Assembly: GCF_901000735.1 (NCBI RefSeq)
Contig: NC_081543.1
Coordinates: forward strand, 36,824,590-36,888,589
Direction of reading: 5' to 3'
Length of the DNA stretch: 64,000 nucleotides
DNA from: Corylus avellana
Lineage: Eukaryota; Streptophyta; Magnoliopsida; Fagales; Betulaceae
The notes beneath the pieces were generated by a model. That model ran no database searches. It had not been told where the DNA came from and worked only from the letters and a program-made list of their open reading frames with translations. Below, piece after piece: positions 37,150-50,479 of this stretch (its first letter is position 1; every line of letters starts with the position of its first letter). The position numbers and the translations under genes are program-made.

Positions 37150-39951
37150 TTTGAAATGTTGGTTAAGAGTAGAGCACTAGATCACCTAGTGACCTGCATC
37201 GGATCACAAGGTAACCCACAGTGGGTCTAGTGACCCATTGTGGATCAATGGTCATTGTCATGGGTCACAACGTTGGTGACCTATGACAGGTCACAACCCG
37301 CGATTGTTTTTATTTATTTATTTATAATTATTTAATTAGGACAATTTTATAATTATATAAATTTTATAGATGTATATATAAGGCGCATTTCACCTATTAA
37401 CAGTTTGATTTAACTCTATAACCTAACGATAAAAATGACACTGCAAACTTTTGAAGGATGACGATACACCATTAACATTTTTTAAAGTTTAAGGGTATGA
37501 TTATAAGAGTGATGTAAGATTAGAGAGGTAATTGAAGTTTCTACAAGGTAAAACCAACTTATATAAAATTGAACTTTACGCCTCTTGATTGGAAATCTTT
37601 GGTTAAAACTTCAAAATCCAAATTCCAACATGCACCCTTGACCCAAGTTATACTTTATTTGTGATGTTAGTAACTGAGCTAGGTTTTGTCCGCAAGAAGG
37701 AAATAAGATTTTCTCCATTTTCATTTGAAGTGAAATAGAGAATAGTCATTTTATGGTAAATATTAAATTTTTACAGATCTAATGGTGTATGAAAAATCAG
37801 TTGGTCACACTCTAAATCCTAAATCAAGAGAACCTACAAAGGAGGAGGAAGGTCAAGCATGAATTGTCTCGCTGGATTATGGCGTGAGCCATTTCTATGC
37901 TTAAGTTAGTACTAATTGGATTTGGAGAACATCAATAGCTTAAGGAATTTGTAGAGCAAGAGTATTTGACAACAACCGTGTGTATCTTGTAAGCGACCTC
38001 ATTCCCTTCTTATGGAATGTTTTCATATGCTTGGTTGATTAGGGGGGTTCAGAGGATAACTAATTTGACTCAATGGCTCCCACTCTATTATGCGAATGTC
38101 CTAGCCTCTGAGAATAAATGGGCGTTTATGAGTCCAGGTGACATAAGTTGGGATACCCTACACACGATGTCTTTCTTGTGTGCTTGTGTGCCTGTCCATT
38201 TGAACTTGGCCGAGTTCATTCAGTCCACAAGACTCATTCACAATGGGCTTGCTATGGCTAACTTTGGGCTTGGGGGCCCATTTCCTAAGAGCAATTCTCG
38301 AGTAAGCCGGTGTATATATTATTACATCAAAAAATATATTGTCACTCCATTTAAAATTTTTAAAGATACTACTACTACTCAAAAGTTATAATATCTCGAA
38401 CGTTTCATTGATGCAAAGTTAGCTAATGTTGGTTGATGATATGATAGAACGTGAAATTTCATCTTTACATTAATCACTAGTGGGTTTTGGTTTATGCTTC
38501 AAAAGACGGCCTTTCAATGTAGATCCACTGGCTCAAGTAATACCACTGTCGGTTTGTTTGCTGGGCCTAACTTCAAGCCCAATGACTTAGGATCAGGATT
38601 TTTTATAATTTTTTTTTTTAAAAAAAAAAAATTGTAAATTTTAAGATTATTTGAATTCAGGTCGTTCGATGTATTGAAAAATGCTATTGGTTAAAAATGT
38701 GACATGTTTTCGTGACAACCAAAAATAATTTTTCTTTCAAAAGATTTTTTTTTTTACTTTTGAAGAGACTTATTCTTCATACAACTAAAAAGACAGCTTA
38801 ATCCTGAATCGATTAAAAACCTGACTTCAATCGACTTGTCCCCGTCTTCTTTACTGAGCGGGAGCAACATAGACTGAATAGCTCGATCTCCTCCTACTTC
38901 TGTTGCTAAGTACCGGCCATTCAAACAATCTACACTTCCTTTAGCTTTTAAGAAGAAGATTTCATTCCCCCCTTCTCTAACCCTGTTGATCTCATTCCTT
39001 ATTCACATGGTTTTTAGTTCAAAAATTTTCTACAACATAAAGCGCAAGAATCTAATAAAAATATATTCAATTCTTTTCGATAATATGCTACATTTTTCAA
39101 GCGGTTAAATGCAAGAAATGACTTGAATTCATGTAATTTTAAAATTTTATCCAATAACTTTTCCTCACAATCATAACGCGGGTGAGATTCCTTAAAAATA
39201 GGTCATTTAAATTTTATTAAAATTTGAGCAAACAAAACATAAAGCTCACTTGTTTTGAAAAGATTTGATTTAGGTACTATAAAAAGAAATTAAAAAAAAA
39301 ATTGTAATTTTTTTAATGGTGTAAATTTAATTATATTCTATTTCTTGTTAATGAAAACGTTAGAATTAAATATAAAGCATTGCATGTGAGCCAAATTCTT
39401 TCGGAGCAGGTATAGGTCAAAATCCCCTCTCTTAAATTCATGGAATTTGAAATTGGGTGAGCCTAATTTGGACATCCGGGTCCCCCGCCCCAACTACAAC
39501 CATGACCCACCTTAAAAACCCAATTGTAACAAACGCATATATTGAAACCCGGTACCCAACACCTGGCTGATTTTGCAAACTTCTCAATTCCCAACCATCC
39601 GATCGGATGCACTGTCTCACTCTTTATAATTATCACGTCCACACATCCACAGCCCCACATCACACCCTCCAACCCCCCTGAAATGAAGGGTCAGGATCAC
39701 TCTGATCCCCACCATGACCCCACACCACCACCTTCATAATTCTCATTTCATTGGTCCACCTATTCACACAAAACCCAGATCTCGTGTACTTTTCAAAAAC
39801 GCCCAGTTTGCTTCTCTTTCCCTTCCCTCTCTCACTCAGTCACTCACTCACTCGCTCGGCTCTACTGCCAGATCTCTCTCATGTAGCTCCCATTTCACTC
39901 TATCAGGCAAATTCACAAACAGATTCAGCGCATTCACACCCACGAAGCACA
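34816..39951. other. Intergenic region, mostly featureless
   Basis: The 5 kb upstream of the TORTIFOLIA1-like gene holds a probable SINE at 36277-36420, a cluster of short GGTCAC/GTGACC words at 37180-37300, and AT-rich DNA. The final about 250 bases are C/T-rich, as in a plant promoter and leader (CTCACTCAGTCACTCACTCA near 39830). A 124-codon frame at 38017-38391 has no recognisable motif and is not called. Confidence 0.5.
36277..36420 (+). mobile_element. Probable tRNA-derived SINE
   Basis: GGGGACGTAGCTAAACT resembles an A box, and ACTAGTTTGAATCATC resembles a B box (GGTTCGAATC). A 20-A tail ends the block at 36401-36420. No target duplication was confirmed. Confidence 0.4.
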
Positions 39952-42900
39952 ATGAGTTCCCAGGAGCCGAAATCGTCCTCAAAGCCTGCAAAGCTCTCGG
40001 CCCAGTCCTCGAGATCCTCCTCTGTGTCTTCCCACCTGGCAATGGTGGAGCTCAAGCAGAAGATCCTGACCTCCCTCGCCAAGCTCTCGGACCGCGACAC
40101 CCACCAGATCGCCATGGACGACCTCCAGGCCACCGTCAACTCCCTCTCCTCGGACGCCCTCCCCATGCTCCTCAACTCCCTCTACGACGCCGTCTCCTCT
40201 GACCCCAAACCCTCTGCTCGCAAGGACTCTCTCCGCCTCCTCGCCCTCACCTGCGCCGCCCACCCCGACCCCGCATCCGCCCACCTCACCAAGATCATCT
40301 CCCACATCACCAAGCGCCTCAAGGACAACGACTCCGGCGTCCGGGACGCTTGTCGCGACGCCATTGGCTCGCTCTCGGGGCTGTACCTCAAGAACTCTGG
40401 TCATGGTAATGGCAATGAGAGCGTGGTGGGGCTGTTCGTGAGGCCCTTGTTCGAGGCGATGGGGGAGCAGAACAAGGGAGTACAATCCGGTGCGGCGATG
40501 TGCATGGCGAAGATGGTGGAGTGCGCCGCCGACCCGCCACCTGCCTCGGCGTTTCAGAAGCTGTGCCCGAGGATCTGCCGGTTGCTTAACAACCACAACT
40601 TCTTGGCCAAGGCCTCGCTCTTGGCCGTCGTCTCCAGCTTGTCTCAGGTTTTTGCTTTTGCTTCGCTTACACACCTCGTTTTCTCGTTCTATCATCGTTG
40701 GATTCGTGTTAATTGCTATGCACATTGTGCTAATGCGTAGGAAATATGGAGGGAATTTGGGAATATTGGATTGAATTGTGGAACATTTGGTGATTCTAGT
40801 TGGAATTTAGTGTATACATGGAATTTAATTTTTGTTGCTGGATATGTTTTTATTACTATATGCATTATGGTAATCTATAGGGAAAGTAGAGAGAATTTGC
40901 TTTCTTGAATTGAATTGGGGCACATTTGGGGATTTTAGTTGAAATAAATGATGATTGGGTGAATGTGGTTGAAATTGAACATCTGCATGTTTCAATTGCT
41001 AGGACATGTAGGAAATGAGAAGATGATTTTGGGACTTTATTTTTTTTATTTGGTTTAGTATTCTACGGTTTTATAAATATATCGAACAATGTAGTATAGG
41101 TACTACTACCATATCTTTAGATTTTATTTTTCCCTTTTTTTTTGAATTTTTTTTTAAAGGTAGTATGGGATTGACTAAAGTAAGAAGAGACTGATTGCAT
41201 GTACTTGATGTGGCTTCTTAGTTTTGAGAGACCGACTATAGCTAGTTGACCCAAATTTGGATAATTTGTTGAGAAACTAACAACACCACACATAATCTGC
41301 TTTACCTGGAGAGGACTGCATGGCTGGTTATTTGTGTGTATTCGAGTAATTAGCTTAGATAATATAAACAACTGTTTTATATCTATGCTATATCTGCTTT
41401 TAGATTTTCCACTATTTTTAACCCTAGGTGACAACATTTGACTACCAAGTCAAAATATAAATATTGGATTGAATAAGACCTCTATTCAAAACTTAATCAA
41501 TGCCAAGAAAAATATTCAAATTTTGTTCGATTCTTCTTAATTTGCCTCCTCTTTTTACCAACTACGCAGAGGGTGTTATGCTAATTTTACGTTCCCTTTT
41601 CGCAGTTATTCCATTTTTCTTGCATTACTTGTGCCAATGTGTGAGTTTTACAGGGCAGTTATCCACTACTTCAGTTTGTACTAGCCTGCGTAATATCTGT
41701 GCAATTTAAGTGCTTACATACCAAAGAGAATATTAATTAGCGAGAAGGTTTTTGTGTGTTAAAAGAGGAGCAAGCTTAGGAATTCTCAAGTGTTGTGAAT
41801 TTGTTACAGGTGGGGGCAATTGCACCTCAAAGCTTGGAGCATTTGCTGCAAAGTATCCATGAATGCCTTGGGAGTACAGATTGGGCAACACGTAAAGCAG
41901 CTGCTGATGCATTGAGTGCCTTGGCATTGCATTCAAGTGATTTGATTTCAGATAAAGCTGCTTCCACACTGACAGTGCTTGAGTCATGCCGTTTTGACAA
42001 GGTAGCATTTCATTCTTATTTAGACTTTCACCTGTTGTTAGTTTCTGTAATCTGTAGTTGTCTTATTTCGGTCTTTTCTTTTGGAGGTTACTAGGTCTAA
42101 CATCTCCTTTTTAAATGAAGATCGACATGTTTTCGCCTGTGGCATTGTTAGATAATCTTTCTTCAGTGGGCTTCCTTCATTGTATATCCGATGGACAATA
42201 TACCTGCAACTCTTAATGTATTCTTATTGAGATACTTTTGGTCAATTTTGAATTTTATGGGAAAATCAGGGATGGGGGATAGAAGGAGAGTATACTCTCT
42301 TACCAAGTATCAAGTTGGAGTAAATTGCTATGATTTGTGCTTGTCTGGACATTCAACACATGTTTCAAATATTATAAAGTTAAGGACTTGTTTTCATATT
42401 GTCATTCCTTTCCTTAATTCTTTGTTTGTTAGAAGTAACTATCTTCTTGGAAATTTGCAGTCAATGTTTGTCCATATGGAAGGAATGCTGAAGTTGTGAA
42501 ACCAAAACTTACATTGGTTTGAAAATAAACATAATCATGATTAGTTAGTAAAGGTAATCATGATTAATTGGTTTTACAGATAAAACCCGTTAGAGATAGC
42601 ATGGCAGAGGCGTTGCAATTATGGAAAAATATTGCAGGCAAAGGAGGAGATGGGTCTCCAGATGATAAGAAACCCTCTCGTGGTAAGCATGTCACTAATG
42701 TTTTGTTCTTCAAAATATCCTTGGGTTATATATTTGTTTCTCTCACTAGATTGTTTTCACTGTATTCAATGTTTTCAGATGGGGAATCTCCTGTGCTGGC
42801 TGGTTTGTCTGAAAAAAATGGTCAGAAGAATACAAATCCTAGTGATAGCACATCAGAGCAACCAGCTAAGACTTCATCTAATGGTTCTTCCCCTACTTCA

Positions 42901-45427
42901 GATCCTGCTTCTAAAGCCAAAACTGGCGGCATTTTAGAAAAAGCAGTTGTAATATTGAAGAAGAAAGCACCTGCCCTTACTGACAAAGAGCTAAACCCAG
43001 AATTCTTCCATAATCTTGAAACAAGGGGTTCTGATGATTTGCCAGTGGAAGTAGTTGTTCCTCGTAGATGTCTCGGTTCTTCAAACTCAAACAACGAGGA
43101 AGAATCGGAGCCAAATGACACAGAATCAAGGGGAAGGTCAAATCGCATTGGAAATATCCAGTCTGATGATTTCCATGGATCTTTCAACAGTAAATATCAT
43201 AATGTGGAGAGAGGAACTGCTGCTGTATATTCTAAACAGCGAGATCATGATGACCTTGCACGGGATAAATGGCCTGAAGAGAGGATAAATGGAAAAGACC
43301 CAAGAATGAGAGCATTTGATGGTGATGATAGGATTGATATGAATCAGAGGGAGTCATCCAGTAATCGTGTTGGTTTCTCCAAAACTGATGGTCAATCTGA
43401 AGGGTCGTTCATCAATAACAAAGGAAATTGGTTGGCAATTCAGAGGCAGTTATTGCAGCTGGAGAGACAACAAGCTCATCTGATGAACATGCTGCAGGTA
43501 CACTCAATTTAGGCATCAATTAAACAGTTATTATATATGCTTTTCTGAGTGGTGACTTCTTATGTTGTAGGATTTCATGGGTGGCTCTCATGATAGCATG
43601 GTGACTTTAGAGAATAGAGTAAGGGGTCTTGAGAGAGTTGTTGAAGACATGGCACGAGACTTGTCAATATCCTCAGGCAGGAGAGGTGGTAGTTTTGCGA
43701 TGGGGTTTGAGGGATCTTCTAATAGGCCTTTAGGCAAGTACAATGGTTTCCCTGATTACTCGAATGGCAAATTTGGAAGGGGTGGTGATGGGCGGATTCC
43801 TTTCGGAGAAAGAATTGCCCAGTCTGATGGAATTGCTATGGGCATGAGAGGAAGGGGCCCTTCTTGGAGATCTGACATGTCTGAAAATTGGGATTTTCCA
43901 ATATCTGGTGCTTCCAGAAATGGACAAATTGGCTCGAGGAGAGCTCTAGGTGGTGGTAATATAGATGCTAGGTCACCGAGATCAGAAAATGAGAGTGATC
44001 AAGGTGGCAGCAGGAGAGCTTGGAATAAAGGAGCTGGACCTGTTAGGCTTGGTGAGGGGCCTTCTGCAAGAAGTGTCTGGCAAGCTTCAAAGGATGAAGC
44101 CACTTTGGAAGCAATTCGGGTGGCTGGGGAGGACAGTGGAACTTCTCACACAGCAACAGCAGCTATTCCTGAATTGACCGCGGAAGCCTTGGGAGATGAT
44201 TATGTTGGTCATGACCGGGACCCGGTGTGGACTTCTTGGAGTAATGCTATGGATGCCCTTCAAGCAGGTGATATGGATTCCGCCTATGCTGAGGTTTTGT
44301 CTACAGGGGATGATCACTTGCTTGTAAAGCTAATGGACAGATCAGGCCCTGTGGTTGACCAACTCTCAAATGAAGTAGCAAGTGAGCTCTTGAATGCTGT
44401 TGGACAATTTCTACTAGAGCGGAACCTTTTTGACTTGTGTTTGTCTTGGATTCAACAGGTATGTTTTTTTTTTTGGTTTTGTTTTGTTTTGTTTTGTGAT
44501 TTTCACATTTTCTTCAAGCTGCTAATGCAAGCAATTTATCTTTTCTTATTTGTATATCTTGATCTGCTCGGTTGCAGTTATATAATTTTAGTCATGCACC
44601 ATATAGATGTTAACATTTGGCTACTGTAGGCTTAAGAAAAAAAAAAATCTAAAAAGATGAATTTCAACAAATGTTTTTTATTTATTTTTATTGATAAGTT
44701 ACACATTCACCCGGTGGGACTCGAACCCACAAGCTCACCCTCCACCTTGCTCCAGGAATTGTTAACATCCGACCAAGCAAAATTTTCCCCATGATTAACT
44801 AGTTTTTAAGACGTAGTTTGAAGTGCAAATTGTAGTGTTGTAATTAATGAACCCTTTCAGAGAAAAGTGAATATGTCCTGATTTTGAGTTATAATATAAG
44901 GTTTTGTTCCAACATAAAATACAAATAGTTTCTCTATTAGTATAATATAATTGTAGTGTTCATTTTAATAGTTTCTCTATTAGTATAATATAATTGTGTT
45001 AAAAAATGCCAATTTTTCAAGCTTGGTCTCGAGCACTACCCTCACCATGGATGTTCAACTGTGCTACGTTATTTAGTTGTATGGTGCAGCTTCTTATTAC
45101 TTGATGTTAACTTCTTTTTTTAAGCATTGAAATGCCTTACAATCTAATGCATTTATTTTCTTGTGGCTTAAAATTGCCTACTTAAGTTGCTTGGTATCTT
45201 ATCATTCAATTTCATTTCATTATGTTCAGTTGGTGGAAATAGTGTTGGAAAACGGACCTAATGTTTTGAGCATTCCCATGGAAGTGAAGAAGGAGCTTTT
45301 GTTGAATTTACATGATGCTTCTTCAACAATGGATCCTCCTGAGGACTGGGAAGGTGTGATGCCTGACCAACTCTTGTTTCAGTTGGCATCAGCGTGGGGA
45401 ATTGATCTGCGACAGCATGAGAAGTAG
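39952..45427 (+). CDS. TORTIFOLIA1-like (SPIRAL2-family) microtubule-associated protein, six exons
   Basis: Exons 39952-40647, 41810-42001, 42580-42682, 42779-43497, 43571-44458 and 45230-45427 join in phase to 931 residues. An N-terminal HEAT-repeat array spans about residues 25-330 (ELKQKILTSLAKLSDRDTHQ, then DWATRKAAADALSALALHS). A polar linker follows, then a coiled coil at about 550-600 (RQLLQLERQQAHLMNML, then LENRVRGLERVVEDMARDL), and a C-terminal helical domain (about 780-931, ending WGIDLRQHEK). The family binds cortical microtubules and microtubule minus ends and controls helical growth. Exon 1 is very GC-rich, unlike the other exons. Which paralogue (TOR1, SP2L or TOR1L) is unresolved; linkage to LTD favours SP2L. 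Confidence 0.9.
44675..44790 (-). mobile_element. SINE-like fragment in TORTIFOLIA1-like intron 5
   Basis: On the minus strand the block contains a B-box-like GGGTTCGAGTCCCACC followed by GGGTGAATGTGTAACTTATC and an A/T-rich tail, the same 3' layout as the SINE in NEPRO intron 4. The A box is weak and the 5' end uncertain. Confidence 0.5.
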
Positions 45428-46230
45428 TTCCCACTTCCCAGCTTATTGCCTATTGTTAATGGGATTTTGTACTAAATATGAAAACATTTTTTCATTGGGT
45501 GATTCAGTTGATATCATGTAACTTATACAAGTTGAATGAAATTGTGAATGAACAAACAATTAAGCAAATGAAGCTGGAATTATTATGGTTCTTCTTTGTA
45601 GCATGGCCTCATGAAAGATCACACTGGCTGAGTGGTTTACCGTCTCTTCGGCTCTCCTATCATTTCACAGGGTAACCTGTGACCCATCTCCCAAATGAAT
45701 GCACATTCCCTTGTGTAGGTGACAAAAATTACCTGTTTATCTATTCAAAATTCAATGGTAATTTTACGCAGAATGATGCAGCCAATCATTTAAACTCACA
45801 ACAGAAATGAAAAAGGAAGGGGGAGGAGAACATAGGGCCATATAGAGCAATTCAAACAAAAACTGCTTGGAAAATGGGGGCTTTGATTTCTGTGCAGAAA
45901 CATTGAATCCGCCAACACCCAGACAGTTGCAAGGAAACTGACTGACTAAAAATTGTTAAGAATTCCTATGTACAGGGAATGAGAACACTTTTCACTTGTG
46001 CAGCCTCCTTACACCCTCACCCCCGGTCGTACCAGGAACACTGCAACATCAAAGATGGCAAAAAATCTTACATCTGCCCAATATGATGAGGCCTGATTTC
46101 CAGGTTGGTTGCAAATGTATCATCGGCAAAGATAATGCTCATGTTGCTAGCACAGAACTCCATCCTCGATGGGCAAAAGTACCTCACTACAGAGCTTTGA
46201 ACCAAAATCCACCATCATCGTTGCGATAGG
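45428..46230. other. Convergent 3' intergenic region
   Basis: This is the 3' flank of the TORTIFOLIA1-like gene facing the 3' end of the polymerase relic. No gene or clear repeat is seen. Confidence 0.5.
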
Positions 46231-46824
46231 CTACTTGCCAGAATACCAGTTTAGAGCACACTTGGCATCAACTGATAGGTCAACTTGAAGGATGTTCTTG
46301 CCATTGAAAGGTTTAGACATACATTCAACAACTATGGCCTTTGCAACTTCAGCTGTCTCTGTTGGTCCTTCCAAGATTGCTTCATCACGAACCTGTTTTC
46401 CAGTGTGATATCCATCAAGTTTTCAGCAACACATAGTTGTAGTAAGGTTTCATGGAATATCAAATATGGTAAAATTAAGAGGTGGGGGCATATGCAATAT
46501 AAGTCAGAAGCTAACTTTGGACATCCTCAATATGGACATTAAGCTCAGATGGAGAGCACAATAAATTGTAATGAATTCTTCTAGGAAGCAAAACAGGGAG
46601 AAAACACTGGAGGTAAAGATCCAAGGCATGATATTAACCTGTAAAAGTAGCTTCCACCCAAGCTCCTTCAACCATACATTTTTTGATATTTCTAACATGG
46701 CACACATGGCAACATCAGCGGTGCTACCCTGTTGCAATCACCTAAATTAGAAATCACTGTGGAGTGGCCAATCAAGATTTTGAGGTGTGCGTGTGTCCGG
46801 GGAGGGGGGGGGAGGAAAGAGTTC

Positions 46825-46969
46825 TAAACTGCTGTTTTTAAGCAATGCGGTACATAGTTAGAAGGCGGTTTGCATTTTCACCTGTTGAGGACAAGAGTTC
46901 ATGTTATGTTATTTCTGAATTGTTAAACAATGAAATATATTGACAAGCATCTGCTAAAAGCATAGGTCT

Positions 46970-47006
<37 letters not shown>

Positions 47007-47112
47007 TGATGTTTTTAAGCAACGTGGTCAATAGTTAAACAATGAAAAGTTGAGTGTGAAATATATTGACAAGCATCTGCTAAAAGAATAGGTCTCAAAT
47101 ATATATATAATT
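46825..47112. repeat. Imperfect duplication around an (AT)n run
   Basis: The block 'tgtttttaagcaa...gacaagcatctgctaaaag.ataggtctcaaat' occurs at about 46836-46974 and again at about 47010-47100. An (AT)n tract at 46975-47005 separates the copies. It lies in the polymerase intron between exons ending 47309 and starting 46728. Confidence 0.6.
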
Positions 47113-47994
47113 TCCAGATCAGGAGTTTGTGTTGGTATTGTCTGAGTTCTAAATGAAGATACGGTATATAGGTACTATAAAGGATTAGCCAAAATCTTTT
47201 TCCTCGTCTCTTTTCTTTTGTGGACTACAGGATGGGGAGGGGAGCTTATTAAACTGCTAATGGAGAGAGCGTGAGCATGAAACTTTGAGTAAGAAAGAAG
47301 GGAAGAACCTGCACTGAGGTGTTAATAGCAGCTCCCACAATGTGGCCTTTTTGATAGGCGGCAAAATTGGCCTTCGAAGGGAACTGGCAGGCACGTCCTA
47401 GCAATGTGCACACAAACCGTTTATCAAGGGCCTCTTGTTTACACTTTTTTTGCCAGGTCAGCACCTCTTTTCTATCACTGTACCACAGATCAACTGTTTC
47501 CTTTGCTTCCTCAACAGAAACCTTAGAAAGAAGATGAAAAGCATCATGCCTAGGCAATAAAATCATTACGAATGCAAGTACCTCATAATTGTAGCTTCCT
47601 ACTCAACGTACCTTCCAATCCCGGGCAAGCCCCATTGGATTTTTCCCATATGCGATGGAAAAGTTGAGCATTGTAGCTTTCCTTCTTTCAGAAGCAAAGA
47701 CATCCTGAAACCATTTAAAAGTAAAAAAGAAAAAGAAATTGAGGTTGGAAGAATAAATATTTTTCTGACCATTACTAGAACAGATGATAATGTTTTTGCT
47801 AAGATCTGGTTTCACAAATTTCATGTTCTTTAGCAGTGATAGAAGAGCTTCTTAGGGTTAATATTTTACAGAGGTATTTTGGGCTTTGTGAATGTTACAA
47901 TATATATATATATATATATATTATGAGGGGGGAGGTTACGTCAAACATATAGCCTCCTCTTTCCCTATTTTCTTCCTATGCACACCCTAACAAC

Positions 47995-50470
47995 ATGGTA
48001 TCAAAACCTAGGGTTTGACATACCACACCCCCCTACCTGCTTCCGCTCCTCTCTGCCCCTTCTTCCTTTGGTTTCTTTATTTATTTCTTTATGCTCTCTT
48101 TACTGACTGAGGAATGAACGTTGGGCTTCATGCCCATGGTTGGGGGTAGATGGCACCGACATCCGTCTTCAGTGGTGTGATGTCATTGTCATCCCGGCCG
48201 TTAGCATTGTTGTCATTGGTGGCTATGTTGTAAACAACAGAACCGGTCTCGTGGCTGTTGTGGTATGAGTTCTACCCTAAATAGAAGCAATTAATCAGGG
48301 TTATGGATGTGTCAGCGTATTCTGAGGTGGATGGTGAATTATACGGTGGCTGAAGAGTTGTAATGGTCATCGGTCGGAGAGTTTGCTTTGGTGGCTGGTT
48401 GACTTGACGTCGTTGCTTTGTGGCCGAAGGTTGAGTCTGTGGCTACCATAGTTGTTATCGCCAGCGAGGTCTGCCTCTCTCAGGCAAGTTTCTGGCGTGT
48501 TGATGGAGAGAAGGGTCCCTGTTTGGGTTCTGGTAGTGTCTATTCCTTATCAGGGATAAGGGTATCATTATCGTGGTTAAAAAGTTTTCAGACCCTTTCC
48601 TGTTTAGATCCGGTTCCGTCTGGTTTTTAGTGTTCTGCAGCCAGTTCATATTAATACTTAGTGTTTTCGATCGGTCCAATCTGGTTCAGACCAGTTCTCC
48701 CTGTTTATTGGCCAGTTCAGTTAGGTTTCCTGGTTTATTTGCTGGTTCAGGCCTGTTTGCATTGCTTTTTGGGCAGTTCAATAATATTTCAACAGGTTCC
48801 TCTCTCTCTACAATTTTTGGGCTGATTTGCTTCCGTTTGAGCTGTTTTTGGCCTCTTCCAACATTCTTATGGGGGGTTTCTCATTATTTTTGTTTGGATG
48901 TTGAGGGTGATTGTTTGTTGCATTGTTGGCTCCTTTATTGTTGTTGTTGTTGCATTGGTAGGTGAGTTTGATCAACATTATGACGACTAAATCAGATATT
49001 GTTCCTTCGACTTCTCTCGTTAATGCTCTTATGACTACTGTGAAGTTGAATGGAAAGAATTATGTTTATTAGGCACGGTTGGTTGAAGTATTTCTCAAAG
49101 GAAATGGATTGTTTAATCACTTAACCTCAGATAAGCCTAAGGACGAAAATGTCACTAGCCTTTGGGAATAAGAAGATAATCAAAATCTCTCTTATGTTGA
49201 GGGTGATTGTTTGTTGCATTGTTGGCTTCTTTATTGTTGTTGCATTGATAGGCAAGTTTGATCAACATTATGGCCACTAAATCAGATATTGTTCCTTCGA
49301 CTTCTCTCGTTAATGCTCTTATGACTACTGTGAAGCTAAATGGAAAGAATGATGTTCATTAGGCACAGTCGGTTGAAGTATTTCTCAAAGGAAATGTATT
49401 GTTTAATCACTTAACCTCAGATAAGCCTAAGGACGAAAATGTCACTAGCCTTTGGGAATAAGAAGATAATCAAAATCTCTCTTATGTTGAATAGTATTGA
49501 GCCTCACATTGGATCCTCGTGTATTTATCTTCCTACTGCCAAGGATATTTAGGATCATCACAATCATATGTACTCTGGTACCAAGAATATCATCCGAATT
49601 TCTGAGATCTGTAAACAATACTTTGAGCTTGAGCAAGGTGCACAAACTGCAAACGGATACTACAATCAAGTTGTGGTCATTTGTAAGGAGAAGAACAAGT
49701 ATTGGCCGCTCTCCACTGACCTAACCTGACTTGAAGACTATGGAAAGCAACATCAAGATGTGGATGTGGTTCGATTTCTTCTCAGATTAAAATCCAAGTA
49801 TGAGTCTGTTTGTGTGCAGATTTTGGGTGGTTCAGATCTCCCATCTCTTCCGAAAGTCTTTTCTCGGATTTAGGGCGCAATTTTTTATGATACCGGTTCT
49901 TAGTTGAGTTCTAAACATGATGGAGATCGTACAGCTTTTATTGCCGCTTGTGGCAGTACTGGTAGTTCCCGAGGGGGACATGGAGGTAGAGGTGGCCGTG
50001 GTTCTTGAGGTGGTGGCCAGACTGGGAGTCGTGAACCTCACAAATGCACTCATTGTGGCCATAGTAATCATTCTATGGATTATTGTTGAGATTTACATGG
50101 CAAACAATCTGGCTCTGTCAATCAAGTTTTTTCTTAGGAGGATTCGCCAGCCACATCTGGACGACCTGTAGGTTGGGGTCCAGCTTTGGATTCTGATTTG
50201 ATTTCCATATTGAGAGATGAGTATGTGCAGTTCTTATCCATGAGTATGCTCATTGCTTCTGAAGGTTTTTGGTTGTGTCTGTTTTGTTCATAATTTAGGT
50301 CCTAGGTTTAATAAGCTTGATCATCGTGCTACTAAATGTGTCTTTTTTGGTTATTCCACAACACAAAAGGAATATTGTTGCTATAGTCTTGTTCTTCGAC
50401 GCTACTTCACTAGCGCTGATGTCACATTTGTTGAGTCTATAATGATATGTCGCTTCCTAAGATTGTCCAT
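47995..50470 (+). mobile_element. Degenerate Ty1/Copia retrotransposon in polymerase intron
   Basis: A primer-site-like TGGTATCAAAACC at 47997 starts the internal region. Gag follows in broken frames (TTKSDIVPSTSLVNALMTTV, then LNGKNY, then QILGGSDLPSLPKVFS), then a zinc knuckle CTHCGHSNHSMDYC near 50050. The sequence then jumps to the integrase C-terminal region (VFGCVCFVHNLGPRFNKLD, then KCVFFGY). Most of protease, integrase core and RT is deleted. In-frame stops (TAG in place of TGG) are frequent. It is not active. Confidence 0.75.
48899..49487 (+). repeat. Tandem duplication of about 295 bp within the Copia gag
   Basis: Unit 1 starts at 48899 and unit 2 at 49194, both with ATGTTGAGGGTGATTGTTTG. 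They differ by a few substitutions and a 6-base change in a GTT repeat. Both include the start of gag, so the duplication happened inside the element or after insertion. Confidence 0.8.
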
Positions 50471-50479
50471 AGTAAGAAT

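Noticed and set aside
38017..38391. 124-codon plus-strand frame
   Set aside because: No recognisable domain, no splice partners and an AT-rich repeat-like surrounding; probably chance.
39979..40725. 248-codon minus-strand frame opposite the TORTIFOLIA1-like exon 1
   Set aside because: It is a shadow of the very GC-rich coding exon; Gly/Val/Arg-rich composition and no introns or motifs.
44700..44790. tRNA-like sequence with a GGTTCGAGTCCC box
   Set aside because: No cloverleaf or acceptor stem can be formed; it is better explained as a SINE-derived fragment.
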